DNA of 21,206 nucleotides from CAZUXY01 sp964624235 (GCA_964624235.1 CAZUXY010000070.1:1-21206); one strand, 5' to 3'. Shown: positions 7,691 through 15,825, numbered from the stretch's first letter. A program made the numbers and translations. Notes: generated by a model from the letters alone, not told the origin.

Positions 7691-7879
7691 CTATTTGTCC
7701 CAGGTGCTCTCGCCCCAGACGGCGCTTCCCCATTTTCCTGTTGTATCGGGGTTTTTAACCGGATCTTTTGCGCCCCCGCCGCCACCCCCTCCGCCGCAGG
7801 CAAGCGGCAGAATGATGCACAGCGCCAGCAGCAGGCACAGGGATATACGGATACGTGTGTGCATATGCGGCTTGTTCAT
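7691..7879 (-). CDS. Short poly-Gly lipoprotein
   Basis: This 62-residue protein has a lipoprotein signal (IRISLCLLLALCIILPLAC, lipidated Cys28), then eight consecutive glycines, then a short soluble tail ending WGSAVWGESTWDK, with a WGxxxWG pattern. GGAGG lies 8 bases upstream of the ATG. The poly-Gly run may act as a flexible tether at the membrane. It is upstream of, and probably co-transcribed with, the tail-collar protein, so the two may act together at the cell surface. It has no recognised family. Confidence 0.6.
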   Translation of the reverse strand: MNKPHMHTRIRISLCLLLALCIILPLACGGGGGGGGAKDPVKNPDTTGKWGSAVWGESTWDK

Positions 7880-8018
7880 GGTGCGCCCTCCCCGGTTCTG
7901 CGGGTATGATTATAACGACGATGCTATATGCCGCCGTATCTTTTCAAGGACTTATATACAATATACATCGCCTTGTTGAGTTGCGGGGAATGAACTGTGC
8001 GTGTGGGGGAATGAAATG

Positions 8019-8140
8019 AGGGGGACCGAGGGGGTGAGGTTGGTTGAGTTTTGCCGGCTGGCGGGTTAGCCTGCAGCTTTGAATCTTTGGTACCTTATCT
8101 CCAGCAGGTCCCTGTCGGGATGCTGTTTCTTACTGCCCGG
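8019..8140. repeat. HNH-associated dispersed repeat, copy R1 (short)
   Basis: From GGGGGACCGAGGGGGTGAGG to CTTACTGCCCGG this segment matches 9388-9515 and 20117-20240. It contains the 3' end of an HNH endonuclease gene plus the GGGGGACCGAGGGGGTGAGG motif common in dispersed bacterial repeats. It joins directly onto the end of the HEPN gene. Confidence 0.8.
8066..8140 (-). pseudogene. HNH endonuclease 3'-end remnant, copy 1
   Basis: Minus-strand codons read PGSKKQHPDRDLLEIRYQRF then KAAG and a stop. These match the last ~24 residues of the longer remnants at 9435-9670 and 20160-20375. The segment ends abruptly at the HEPN gene, whose last codons (NSPGQ and its TAA) read through the same bases in another frame. 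Confidence 0.6.
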
Positions 8141-8543
8141 GCGAGTTGAATTTCAGGGATGGCAGTTTATCACGAACATAACGCCGGGTACATTCAGCCA
8201 AATGTATGGCGTTTTCCGTTTCTTTGGCGTCAGGCATATAAAAATCGTCAGGATATCGGAGGACCGTGGCGTAAGGGGTCAGTTGATCAACCTCTTTATC
8301 AAGAAGCTCCTGGAATGACGCATCGACCGCAAGGCATTGCGTGAGTATGACCGTGAGATTATGGGTCTTTTCGATTTCCTTCCCGTGAAATATCAGGAAA
8401 CCTTTGAGGTATTTTTCGGCGCATTGCTGCATGTGAAAGCACACCGTGTCGGTGGCGGGTCGTTCCGTCGCGAATTCGTCGGTTCCGGCCTTCAGGTCGT
8501 TTTCCGCCCGGGTGAACCAGTGGCGCACCGTGTCTTCGTTCAC
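8130..8543 (-). CDS. HEPN-domain protein paired with MNT
   Basis: This 137-residue all-helical HEPN (PF05168-like) protein has WFTRAENDLKAG near the N-terminus, VCFHMQQCAEKYLKGFLIFHG followed by KTHNL in the centre, and LTPYATVLRYP then ENAIHLAECTRRYV toward the C-terminus. The canonical RNase motif R-x4-6-H is not visible, so this is probably a member of the subgroup without it. The GTG start (8543) overlaps the upstream nucleotidyltransferase stop by four bases (GTGA), so the two are translationally coupled. HEPN/MNT pairs work as toxin-antitoxin or defence modules, the MNT typically modifying the HEPN partner. The last five residues come from the repeat junction, so the original C-terminus has been replaced. 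Confidence 0.8.
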   Translation of the reverse strand: MNEDTVRHWFTRAENDLKAGTDEFATERPATDTVCFHMQQCAEKYLKGFLIFHGKEIEKTHNLTVILTQCLAVDASFQELLDKEVDQLTPYATVLRYPDDFYMPDAKETENAIHLAECTRRYVRDKLPSLKFNSPGQ

Positions 8544-8893
8544 AGCGGAACACCGTCCTTCGCCGCGTAATAGGCGACCCTTCCGGTATCTGACTTTTCC
8601 CGTTGAAATTCTTCCTGGGTCTTGATGACCACATCCGCGGTAATCGACCGCTCGGACAACCGTCGTGAAATGCGAAGCCACAGGTCCATTTTCTTTTGCC
8701 GGCTGAGTTTCCGGTCCGTTATCGCTAAAAAATCCCAGTCACTGCCCGACCGGGCCTCGCCCCTGGCCCTGCTGCCGAACAGAACAATAGACAGCAGTAT
8801 ATTGCCGTCGCGGGCCAATTCCTCCCCTATAACGCCGGCAATGTAATCGACGGTTTCGTCGTTATTCCGTGATGTCACTTTATCTGTCGCCAT
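8540..8893 (-). CDS. Minimal nucleotidyltransferase (MNT) antitoxin
   Basis: This 117-residue protein has the DNA-polymerase-beta-like nucleotidyltransferase signature GS-x10-DxD (Gly40, Ser41, Asp52, Asp54 in FGSRARGEARSGSDWDFL), followed by a third-strand acidic region (ADVVIKTQEEF). MNT proteins of MntA type transfer AMP onto HEPN partners and so neutralise them. It is first in the two-gene operon. The ribosome-binding site is weak. A TTGACT about 70 bases upstream, with TAAATG after 17 bases, could be the promoter. Alternatives are a stand-alone MNT with other targets, but the four-base overlap makes the pair convincing. Confidence 0.82.
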   Translation of the reverse strand: MATDKVTSRNNDETVDYIAGVIGEELARDGNILLSIVLFGSRARGEARSGSDWDFLAITDRKLSRQKKMDLWLRISRRLSERSITADVVIKTQEEFQREKSDTGRVAYYAAKDGVPL

Positions 8894-9089
8894 AAGCTGC
8901 CGGTTGTTGTTCGGTTCTCATCCTCAGATTACCGCATTTACCGTATGCTGGTATGAGAGTCAAAGCCGTTCATGGGAATATCCATAATGCAATATTTGGA
9001 GGTTCACTTATATGAAACCAGTTGTTTTCAGATCGTCAACAAAAATATTCAACACTGCTTTCTACTCACACCGACGCTTACCCTCCTCT

Positions 9090-9215
9090 GGCCTCCGGCC
9101 ATCGCCCCTGTCGCCTCCTCGCCGTCCTGGCGCCGGCGACACTAGGCCCTCCTGGCCGTCGGCCGGCTAACGGCGCGACCTCCTGTCGCAACGCCGGCAC
9201 TAGGCCCTCCTGGCC
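9090..9215 (-). repeat. Hairpin array with GGA in every loop
   Basis: Read on the minus strand, five small hairpins follow one another: GGCC-GGA-GGCC (9090-9100), CGCC-AGGAC-GGCG (9120-9132), GGCC-AGGAG-GGCC (9145-9157), GCGAC-AGGAG-GTCGC (9175-9189) and GGCC-AGGAG-GGCC (9203-9215). The last three recur at 19937-20007. The array lies inside the long repeat R2. It could be a REP-like element or an RNA that displays GGA loops. Confidence 0.6.
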
Positions 9216-9655
9216 GTCGCCCACAGGAGAGGGTTTTTATAAATTATACATACTATTTAGTAACGAGCCTGTGGTTTATTTTAAAACTCCCCCTCTCCTT
9301 TTTTCCAAGCTTAATGGGAGAGGCGATAAACAGGATGTTTTAGTGCCGAGCGCGGCCATCCCCGGCCGGCCGGGGAAAAAGCGCGCGGCGGGGACCGAGG
9401 GGGTTAGGTTGGTTGGGTTTTGCCGGCTGGCGGGTTAGCCTGCAGCTTTGAACCTTCTGTACCTTATCTCCAGCAGGTCCCTGTCGGGTTGTTGTTTCTT
9501 ACTGCCCGGCAGTATGATATTTCCATTATGAAGGTTCTGGAGGCCGTGTACCAGCATGGGGCCGTCTTTTTCGCGGAGTATGTCCTAACGCACTTCGATG
9601 GTATAATCGGGCCGTACGCCCACGAAACAGCCGTCAAAGGCGGCGTGGACTAATT
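9138..9655. repeat. Long direct repeat R2, left flank of the 4-HB cluster
   Basis: Matches 19930-20375 in the same orientation, with over 180 bp at the start nearly identical (two or three differences by eye). It then carries an extra 67 bp (about 9324-9388, including CCCCGGCCGGCCGGGG) that the other copy lacks. Together with 8894-9137 and 9671-9997 this 1.1-kb gap contains no intact gene. A short frame at 9012-9170 has a good ribosome-binding site but runs into the repeat. Confidence 0.85.
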
Positions 9656-9670
9656 CGACAAGAGATTTGA
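9435..9670 (-). pseudogene. HNH endonuclease 3'-end remnant, copy 2
   Basis: The minus strand reads SLVELVHAAFDGCFVGVRPD, then YTIEVR, an in-frame TAG (9587-9585), then DILREKDGPMLVHGLQNLHN, and ends RYRRFKAAG with TAA. This is the typical C-terminus of HNH-family restriction-type endonucleases (RPDYTIEVREDIL and DGPMLVHGLQ-LH are strongly recognisable). The HNH catalytic part is missing and the TAG inactivates what remains. Confidence 0.7.
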
Positions 9671-9769
9671 GAGGCGGTTTATCTTAATCGGTACAACCGG
9701 ATAAGCTCTTAGTTTTACCACACCGGCATGTGTGATTGATGCATTTTTCGTGGAAACGATACTTTATGC

Positions 9770-9795
9770 AAAAAAAATACAAAACCGGTCACGGT
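9770..9795 (-). terminator. Weak candidate terminator after abfT
   Basis: On the minus strand ACCG-TGAC-CGGT (9795-9784) is followed by TTTTGTATTTTTTTT. The stem is only 4 bp and it sits about 200 bases past the CoA-transferase stop, so it is a weak call. Confidence 0.3.
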
Positions 9796-9997
9796 AAGCG
9801 CTTCATCCGGGAGAAAGCTTCAACCGCGCGCGGCAGCCTTTATAATACCCCCCGGGCATAGCCATTGTGAGGTGACTGATGAGACGGAATTTATAACCGG
9901 GGAATCCCACAGAAATCATCGCAAGCTCTTGCCCCGAATGCGTTATGATCGGTCTTTAACCGTTAACGGCATATTTTAAAACCGCCGGTGTATTGCG

Positions 9998-11293
9998 CTA
10001 CCAGTGGTAGGTGTCCCTGAAGTACTTTTTCAGTCCCTCCCTGAAATCGGGATGTGCGATATTGATGAGGGACCTGGCGCGATCAGGTACCGACTTACCT
10101 CGCAGATCGGCGATGCCGTATTCGGTGACTATATAATGAACGTCGGTCCTCGGTGTCGTTATGACCGCACCTTCGTCTATGCGGGGGCAGATCTTCGATA
10201 TTTTTCCGCCGGCGGCGGTAGATTGGAAGGCCAGGATGGATCTGCCGCCCTTTGACCAGGCGGCGCCACGTACAAAGTCAACCTGGCCGCCAGAACCGCT
10301 GAACTGCTTGGGGCCGATGGTGTCGGATACTACCTGCCCAAGCAGGTCTACCTGCAGCGCCGAGTTGATGGAGACCATGTTGTCGTTACGGGCTATTACG
10401 GCAGGATCATTGGTATAGTCGACCGGGTGCATTTCAACCATGGGATTGTTATGCACAAAACGGTACAGCTTGTCCGTACCCATAAAGAAGGTTGCCACCA
10501 TCCTTCCCGGATGAAAGTTCTTACGCGCGCAGGTGACCACTCCGACCTCGACCAGGTCGACCACTCCGTCTGAAAACATCTCTGTATGTATGCCCAGGTC
10601 TTTCTTGTTCCTTAAACACCGCAACACCGCATCGGGCAGCGCTCCTATGCCCAGTTGCAGGCAGTCCCCGTCGCGAATAAGTTCCGCACAGAAACTCCCG
10701 ATCTTCGTGTCGACATCGGATATTTGAGGGGGATTCAATACGATCGGCTTAGTGTCGGTTTCCACGATATGATCAATCTCAGAGACGTGAATGAAAGAGT
10801 CTCCCAGCGTGCGCGGCATATACGGCGTTACTTCGGCGATGACGGTCATGGACGCTTGGGCGGCCGGTTTTGTGTAATCCACCGATACTCCAAACGAGCA
10901 ATACCCGTGTTCGTCGGGTTCGGAGAGCATGCACAGGGTAACGTCCACGGGAAGTATCTTCCCGGTAAAAAGTGCGGGTATCTGACTGAAATGGCAGGGT
11001 GTGAATACGGCGCGACTTTCGTTGATGGAAGCGCGGCTGGTGGGGCCTGCGAAAAGGGAATTATGCGTGAAATATTTTTTGTTCACGGGCAGGCAGTATT
11101 CGCACGGGCCCATCGCCACCATGTGCACGATCTCGATATTATTATACGATTCCCTGTTGTTCACCATCGCCCTGAGCAAGACCTCGGGAGAGCCGCTGGC
11201 GTGTCCCACGACGACCCTGCCGACCCGATCTATTTTTTTGACCGCCTCATCGGCGGTCGTTAATTTCCGTTTATAAATATCCTTCCACGTCAT
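9998..11293 (-). CDS. abfT: 4-hydroxybutyrate CoA-transferase
   Basis: This 431-residue family I CoA-transferase transfers CoA from acetyl-CoA (or another acyl-CoA) to 4-hydroxybutyrate in the cytoplasm. The catalytic Glu lies in HTEMFSDG at residue 238, the same number as the glutamate I recall for Clostridium aminobutyricum AbfT. Other family motifs are LCMLSEPDEHGYCSFGVSVD (120-139), DCLQLGIGALPDAVL (210-224), QFSGSGGQVDFVRGA, and the C-terminal VTEYGIADLRGKS. The start at 11293 has GGGAGG 7 bases upstream. It lies 28 bases after the Cys-rich gene and is last in the dehydratase operon, consistent with making the dehydratase substrate. Acetate or butyrate CoA-transferase activity is the main alternative. 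Confidence 0.9.
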   Translation of the reverse strand: MTWKDIYKRKLTTADEAVKKIDRVGRVVVGHASGSPEVLLRAMVNNRESYNNIEIVHMVAMGPCEYCLPVNKKYFTHNSLFAGPTSRASINESRAVFTPCHFSQIPALFTGKILPVDVTLCMLSEPDEHGYCSFGVSVDYTKPAAQASMTVIAEVTPYMPRTLGDSFIHVSEIDHIVETDTKPIVLNPPQISDVDTKIGSFCAELIRDGDCLQLGIGALPDAVLRCLRNKKDLGIHTEMFSDGVVDLVEVGVVTCARKNFHPGRMVATFFMGTDKLYRFVHNNPMVEMHPVDYTNDPAVIARNDNMVSINSALQVDLLGQVVSDTIGPKQFSGSGGQVDFVRGAAWSKGGRSILAFQSTAAGGKISKICPRIDEGAVITTPRTDVHYIVTEYGIADLRGKSVPDRARSLINIAHPDFREGLKKYFRDTYHW

Positions 11294-11321
11294 TCTTAGG
11301 CCTCCCTTTCTTCGCAATGTA

Positions 11322-11591
11322 TCATCTTCGCATGTTCTTAATAAAATCCGTAAACGCGGCTGCGTCTTTATCGCCCGTTATTACTTTTACCGTACCCGCA
11401 CGGAACAAAGCGGTATCAACGCATTTTGTCGCGCATCCGCACACCACCAGGTATACAGCGACATCGCTGTCGTCGAACGCGATAAACTCGGCCCTGTCTT
11501 TCAAAATCTCCTGTATACGCTTAACCGCACCGGTCCTTTCATACGACGGGCAACAGCCGCCGCAATACTTGACGCCGATCCTGATCTTTAT
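11322..11591 (-). CDS. Cys-rich small protein with apparent ATA start
   Basis: This 89-residue protein has no ATG, GTG or TTG before codon 30, yet the frame is clearly protein-like from its first codon: KIRIGVKYCGGCCPSYERTG, then FDDSDVAVYLVVCGC, ATKC and FTDFIKNMRR. A ribosome-binding site GGAGG lies 7 bases before ATA (11591-11589), inside the end of the dehydratase gene. The ATA overlaps the dehydratase TAA, so an ancestral ATG with an overlapping TGA is the simple explanation. I recall homologues with a CGGCNPxYDR-like N-terminus. The six cysteines in CGGCC and CGCATKC suggest a metal or Fe-S site. Role unknown; sitting between the dehydratase and the CoA-transferase it may assist one of them. 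Starting at TTG (11504) would remove the first Cys motif. Confidence 0.7.
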   Translation of the reverse strand: MKIRIGVKYCGGCCPSYERTGAVKRIQEILKDRAEFIAFDDSDVAVYLVVCGCATKCVDTALFRAGTVKVITGDKDAAAFTDFIKNMRR

Positions 11592-13060
11592 AGATCACCC
11601 TCCGCGATGCCGCAGAGATACTTTGCGGTTTTCTGTTTTTGATCCATGTTGACCTGCCGCGCGATCATAATACGCTGCGCCTGGGGCGAACCCGCACCGT
11701 GCATAGACTCGGTCAGATACCCCACCGCGGCGGTTCCCATGGTGATGTTCTCAATAAGGCGAAGGATACGGCAACGGTGTTCGGTGGGCACGTCGGCCCT
11801 GCCCGCGTAATACTTGTTGATCCACTTGCCGACCACCGGTGAACGAAGATCCTTTTCTGAGGGCAGGGTAACAAGCAGACCGCCGGCTATGTCTTGCGCA
11901 AGACGCGCTATTTCATAGGGAAACCGGGTGACGTTTTGCTTGCACACATTGGCCAGCAGCGTATTGACGTAGTATGTGCCAGATGGTTCCCTGTGCCCCT
12001 CGGCGGCGCACGCAATGCTTCCGCAGTAAAGGGTTTCGTTCAGGTGGTTCATCTCTATGATCTTGTCCTTCACGTGAGACGCTCTTTCGGCACCGTTATA
12101 CTCGGCTATCGTCTGTGCCGCGCCGATAAGCACATCGCCGACCCCCACCTTGCACGCGTAGCTCTGGCGGTGATATGACGCGAACTGCTCGACCATCTGT
12201 CCGGAAAACTCATACTCCTTGTACATGAAAACGCGCTCCCACGGAACGAACACGTCGTCGAAAACCACAAGGGCTTCATGCCCGCCGAAATACTGGTTTC
12301 CCCTGTCCATGCCCCCGGTTTCCATTTTCCTCGTGTCACAGGACTGGCGGCCCATTATATAGAGTATGCCATCGGTGTCTGAGGGAAGGGCGAAGGACAG
12401 TGCGTAGTCCTTATCCTCCTCACGCATGGTGATGGTGGGCATCACGATTATCTCATGGGAGTTGACCGCTCCCGTCTGGTGAGCCTTCGCCCCGCGAACC
12501 ACGATACCGTCCCTGCGCTCATCGACAACGTGTAAAAACAGGTCTTTATCGGCCTGACGGCTGGGGGAAAGCCCCCTGTTGCCCTTGGTGTCGGTCATAG
12601 CCCCGTCACACACCAGGTCGTTCTTTTGAACATACTCCAGATACGCGAGAAAACGCCTGTTGTATTCAGTCCCGTATTTCTGATCGATATCGTAGGTGGT
12701 CATCGATAGTGCGTTCATCGCGTCCATCCCCACGCACCTCTGGAAGCAGCAGCCTGTTTTTGATCCCAGGAGCCGTCCCATCTTGGTTTTCTTCACGAGA
12801 TCGTCGATGCTTTGATGAATATGACAGAACCGGTTGATCTTCCTGCCGGTTATATGAGACGTGGCCGTCATGATGTCTTCGTGTTCGGGCATATGCGCCA
12901 TAGTATAGGTCATCGCAACAGCGTTCATCGAGGGGCGTATAATGGGATTGTCAACGACGTTGTGCACCCTCTCGCCGAACATATAGACTACAAGATTGAG
13001 CTTCCTCAGGCTTTCTTCATATTGCTCCGCCGTCATTAAAGTGTTTTTTCCCGGTTGCAT
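11588..13060 (-). CDS. abfD: 4-hydroxybutyryl-CoA dehydratase family enzyme
   Basis: This 490-residue flavin and [4Fe-4S] enzyme of the 4-hydroxyphenylacetate 3-hydroxylase/AbfD family would dehydrate 4-hydroxybutyryl-CoA to crotonyl-CoA through a ketyl radical. The N-terminus MTAEQYEESLRKLN and VYMFGE is AbfD-like. Cluster ligands Cys105 and Cys109 lie in TGCCFQRCVGMD. His297, Tyr301, Cys303 and Lys304 lie in YHRQSYACKVGVGD. TESMHGAGSPQAQR is near the C-terminus. In AbfD, as I recall, the Tyr-to-Cys distance is three residues (Y296, C299); here it is two. The start at 13060 is chosen because GGAG lies 7 bases upstream; the ATG at 13066 is too close. First gene of the operon, behind a sigma-54 promoter. 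A related hydroxyacyl-CoA dehydratase is possible. Confidence 0.85.
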   Translation of the reverse strand: MQPGKNTLMTAEQYEESLRKLNLVVYMFGERVHNVVDNPIIRPSMNAVAMTYTMAHMPEHEDIMTATSHITGRKINRFCHIHQSIDDLVKKTKMGRLLGSKTGCCFQRCVGMDAMNALSMTTYDIDQKYGTEYNRRFLAYLEYVQKNDLVCDGAMTDTKGNRGLSPSRQADKDLFLHVVDERRDGIVVRGAKAHQTGAVNSHEIIVMPTITMREEDKDYALSFALPSDTDGILYIMGRQSCDTRKMETGGMDRGNQYFGGHEALVVFDDVFVPWERVFMYKEYEFSGQMVEQFASYHRQSYACKVGVGDVLIGAAQTIAEYNGAERASHVKDKIIEMNHLNETLYCGSIACAAEGHREPSGTYYVNTLLANVCKQNVTRFPYEIARLAQDIAGGLLVTLPSEKDLRSPVVGKWINKYYAGRADVPTEHRCRILRLIENITMGTAAVGYLTESMHGAGSPQAQRIMIARQVNMDQKQKTAKYLCGIAEGDL

Positions 13061-13181
13061 AACCATTCTCCTTCAATTATTCTATTACGGCCAACGGCAT
13101 TGAAGCCAAAAGGTGCGGCATTTCTTAAGAAACCACAGGGTGAGGGAACTCGGATCATCCTTTGCCTGTTACTGTTGATAG

Positions 13182-13197
13182 AGCAATTTCCATGCCA
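13182..13197 (-). promoter_or_regulatory. Sigma-54 promoter of the dehydratase operon
   Basis: The minus strand reads TGGCAT-GGAAA-TTGCT. GG and GC are separated by exactly 10 bases, as in the consensus TGGCAC-N5-TTGCA. Transcription would start near 13171, giving a leader of about 110 bases. The upstream gap to 13716 contains small dyads (CTCGCGAG near 13503, CATGA/TCATG at 13560-13574, ATCCAT/ATGGAT at 13582-13603) that might be activator sites. No gene is supported in 13061-13716. Confidence 0.75.
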
Positions 13198-13716
13198 AAC
13201 TGATGGCCGGCCGTCATGATGTTGAAAAAGATTATGGAGCATTACCAAGACGTGTTGAGGACGGAAAGAAGAAGAAACACGAATATCGGCGCGCGGTGAA
13301 TTCGGAAAAATCCGTCATTTTCATGGCTTATATTCAGACCAGGCTAAAGACCGCCCGGCATTCGTGTCAAATGTACGGCGGTTTGAGCGAAAAAGACCGG
13401 TGAAGTCTGATTATTTGCCGTGGAGGGGACTGACCTGTAATGATGGTGGAAGAAACCGTGATGCACCTCTGCAACTTCAAAAGAAAAAAAGTACAAAAAG
13501 CTCTCGCGAGGCTTTGTCAATAATCGATTGAACCTGTATTCTAATAAAAACGAACGCGGCATGAACAAATCATGATAAAAAATCCATTGTTTTTTACATG
13601 GATGACAAAAAACCAGATGCTTTAACGTCTTTGAAGGGAGAATAAACCGGTTGTTTCGATTTATTTCAAAACCCGCCACTGCATTCCCGCAACATTTGTT
13701 TCCACCATGCAACAGG

Positions 13717-15825
13717 TTACTGTACAAGCTCATGTTTCGCGTGTGAAACGCCGTACTTGGCGGCCTTTCTCACGATCGTGGAAGCGTCTATTTTAAGCGC
13801 CCTGGCCATCTCGCGGGTGGTTCTGCATACGGTATAGGCCCTTTCTATCAACTGTTTCTCGACGCTGGCTACCGCATCGTTCAGGGGCATCAGCGTCGTG
13901 ATCAACACCCTGGGAACATCCAGCCCCGCCGTATCACAGAAGAAACGCGGCAGATCATCCTTCGTGATCACATCATCGGTCGCCATCACCATCACGCGCT
14001 CGACCATGTTCTTGAGCTCACGGATGTTCCCCGGCCAGTCATATCCCATGCATATATCAACCACCTCGGGGGCAAGGCGGCGGGTCAGCTTGTGGGACTG
14101 GTTGAAGACAGACACAAAATGTGCGATCAGGTACGGAATGTCCTCCCTTCGCTCGCGTAATGGAGGGACAACCAGGGGGACGACGTTCAGGCGGTAATAA
14201 AGGTCTTCGCGAAATTTTTGTTTTACGACCATCTCGTGAAGGTCCCTGTTGGTGGCGGCGATTATGCGTACATCGATCGTGCGCGGTTTTTCACCCCCGA
14301 TACGCATTACTTCCCCGGACTCCATGACGCGCAGGAGTTTCGCCTGCAATTTCAACGGCATCTCGGCAATCTCGTCGAGGAGCAGTGTTCCGTTGTTTGC
14401 CATTTCGAAATATCCAGGCTTGCCGCCTTTTTTCGCGCCGGTAAAGGCGCCGGAGTCGTAACCGAAGAGTTCGGACTCGATCAGATTCTCGGGAATCGCC
14501 CCGCAGTTGACTTTTATTAGGGGCATTTTCGAGCGCATGCTGTAAGAGTGAAGGTATTCGGCGATAAGCTCTTTACCCGTACCCGACTCACCGACGATAA
14601 GTATAGTCGAGTTCACCTGCGCCAGCCGTATAACGGTATCAAGCAGGTTTCTGGTCCTGGTAGAGTTGCCTATGATCCTGTCGCATGTCGTGTATTTTCG
14701 GCGCAGGTCATTCAGCTCATTATGATAGATTTGAGCGAGCCGGTTGCTCTCGTCCAGTTGCTCGATCAATTGCTTGAGCTCGGTAATGTCCCTTACATTC
14801 GTGACCACCCGTGTGATGTTATGCCATTCGTCGAATATCGGGTTTCCCGTCACCAGAAGAGACTTGCCCGTTTTCGTTTCCTGAAAAATGGTGTGCTGTG
14901 TCTTGGTGTCCAGCACCAGCATGGTCACTGATTGTGAAAAGAAACCCTCATTCACCAGGTCTTTCATGTTTCTGCCGTAGAAAGACCGGCACGGCAGGCC
15001 TGTAATCATCTCGTAGGCCTTGTTGATGCGCAGCACGTTTCCGTCACCATCGGTGACCCATATCCCGTCGTACGAAGACTCGATGATGGCGTCCAGATCC
15101 CTGTTCAAATCCTTGACGTTCTCAAGCTCATGGGAGATATTTTCAAGGTCGGTAGCATCCTGAAAACGGAAAACGGCGCCCTTGATGCTTCCGTTGTTCT
15201 CGATAGGATAGCACAGCCTGATATAGGGTTTGCCCCTGATGACCACCTTCTGCAGGGCCGATTCCTTATCCGTACGGATAACCTCGCAATAATCAATATC
15301 CGGAAAGACTTCGGTTAAATTTTTGCCTTCCATATCCCTGGCGTCTATTCCCAGTATCCTTTCAGCCGCGTGGTTGAAAACACGGATTAAGCCCTGCTCG
15401 TCGGCGGCGATAAGTATATACGGCGTCGAGTTGATAATTGCGCTAAGCTCACCGATGATTTTTTGGTTATGTGCGGCCGCGGCCCGGTCCATGTCGGCCC
15501 TGGTGACGACCCCAACAATCATGTCGTTTTCCAGAACCGGGATCTGGTCCTGGTCATGCCATGCCAGATCTTCCGCCGGATCATCAGGACGGCCGGCAAC
15601 CACGTCCCTCTGCATCAAATTTTCAACAAGCGAATTCACGTCCATGTTGAGGCCCAAGGCACTCTTGATATGACGGCCGGTGAAAAGGCCTATAAGCCTG
15701 GAGTCGCGGTCGATTACCGGGGCTTCGTCTGTGCGGTATTCGAGGAACAGCGCGGCCGCCTCCCTGATGGTGCTGGTATTTTTCAAAACAAGCGGTTTTG
15801 TCGTCATAATCTCTCGAAGCTTCAT
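13717..15825 (-). CDS. Sigma-54-dependent activator (CBS-PAS-PAS-AAA+-HTH)
   Basis: This is a 702-residue bacterial enhancer-binding protein. Its order is a tandem CBS pair (about 1-115, from MKLREIMTTKPLVL), PAS 1 (about 125-230), PAS 2 (about 245-350), a short coiled coil (345-378), an AAA+ domain with Walker A GESGTGKE (412-419), the sigma-54-contacting GAFTGA (459-464), Walker B LLLDEIAEM (481-489) and an arginine-finger region REDLYYRLNVV, and a Fis-like helix-turn-helix at the end (TREMARALKIDASTIVRKAA). CBS pairs often sense adenine nucleotides, and PAS domains small ligands or redox state. It sits between two operons that each have a -24/-12 promoter, so it very probably activates both. 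Its own leader has AGGGGGT as ribosome-binding site. Confidence 0.93.
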   Translation of the reverse strand: MKLREIMTTKPLVLKNTSTIREAAALFLEYRTDEAPVIDRDSRLIGLFTGRHIKSALGLNMDVNSLVENLMQRDVVAGRPDDPAEDLAWHDQDQIPVLENDMIVGVVTRADMDRAAAAHNQKIIGELSAIINSTPYILIAADEQGLIRVFNHAAERILGIDARDMEGKNLTEVFPDIDYCEVIRTDKESALQKVVIRGKPYIRLCYPIENNGSIKGAVFRFQDATDLENISHELENVKDLNRDLDAIIESSYDGIWVTDGDGNVLRINKAYEMITGLPCRSFYGRNMKDLVNEGFFSQSVTMLVLDTKTQHTIFQETKTGKSLLVTGNPIFDEWHNITRVVTNVRDITELKQLIEQLDESNRLAQIYHNELNDLRRKYTTCDRIIGNSTRTRNLLDTVIRLAQVNSTILIVGESGTGKELIAEYLHSYSMRSKMPLIKVNCGAIPENLIESELFGYDSGAFTGAKKGGKPGYFEMANNGTLLLDEIAEMPLKLQAKLLRVMESGEVMRIGGEKPRTIDVRIIAATNRDLHEMVVKQKFREDLYYRLNVVPLVVPPLRERREDIPYLIAHFVSVFNQSHKLTRRLAPEVVDICMGYDWPGNIRELKNMVERVMVMATDDVITKDDLPRFFCDTAGLDVPRVLITTLMPLNDAVASVEKQLIERAYTVCRTTREMARALKIDASTIVRKAAKYGVSHAKHELVQ

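Noticed and set aside
13203..13733. Open frames on both strands in the gap upstream of the dehydratase
   Set aside because: They have no ribosome-binding sites or family features and overlap the sigma-54 promoter region; composition does not look coding.
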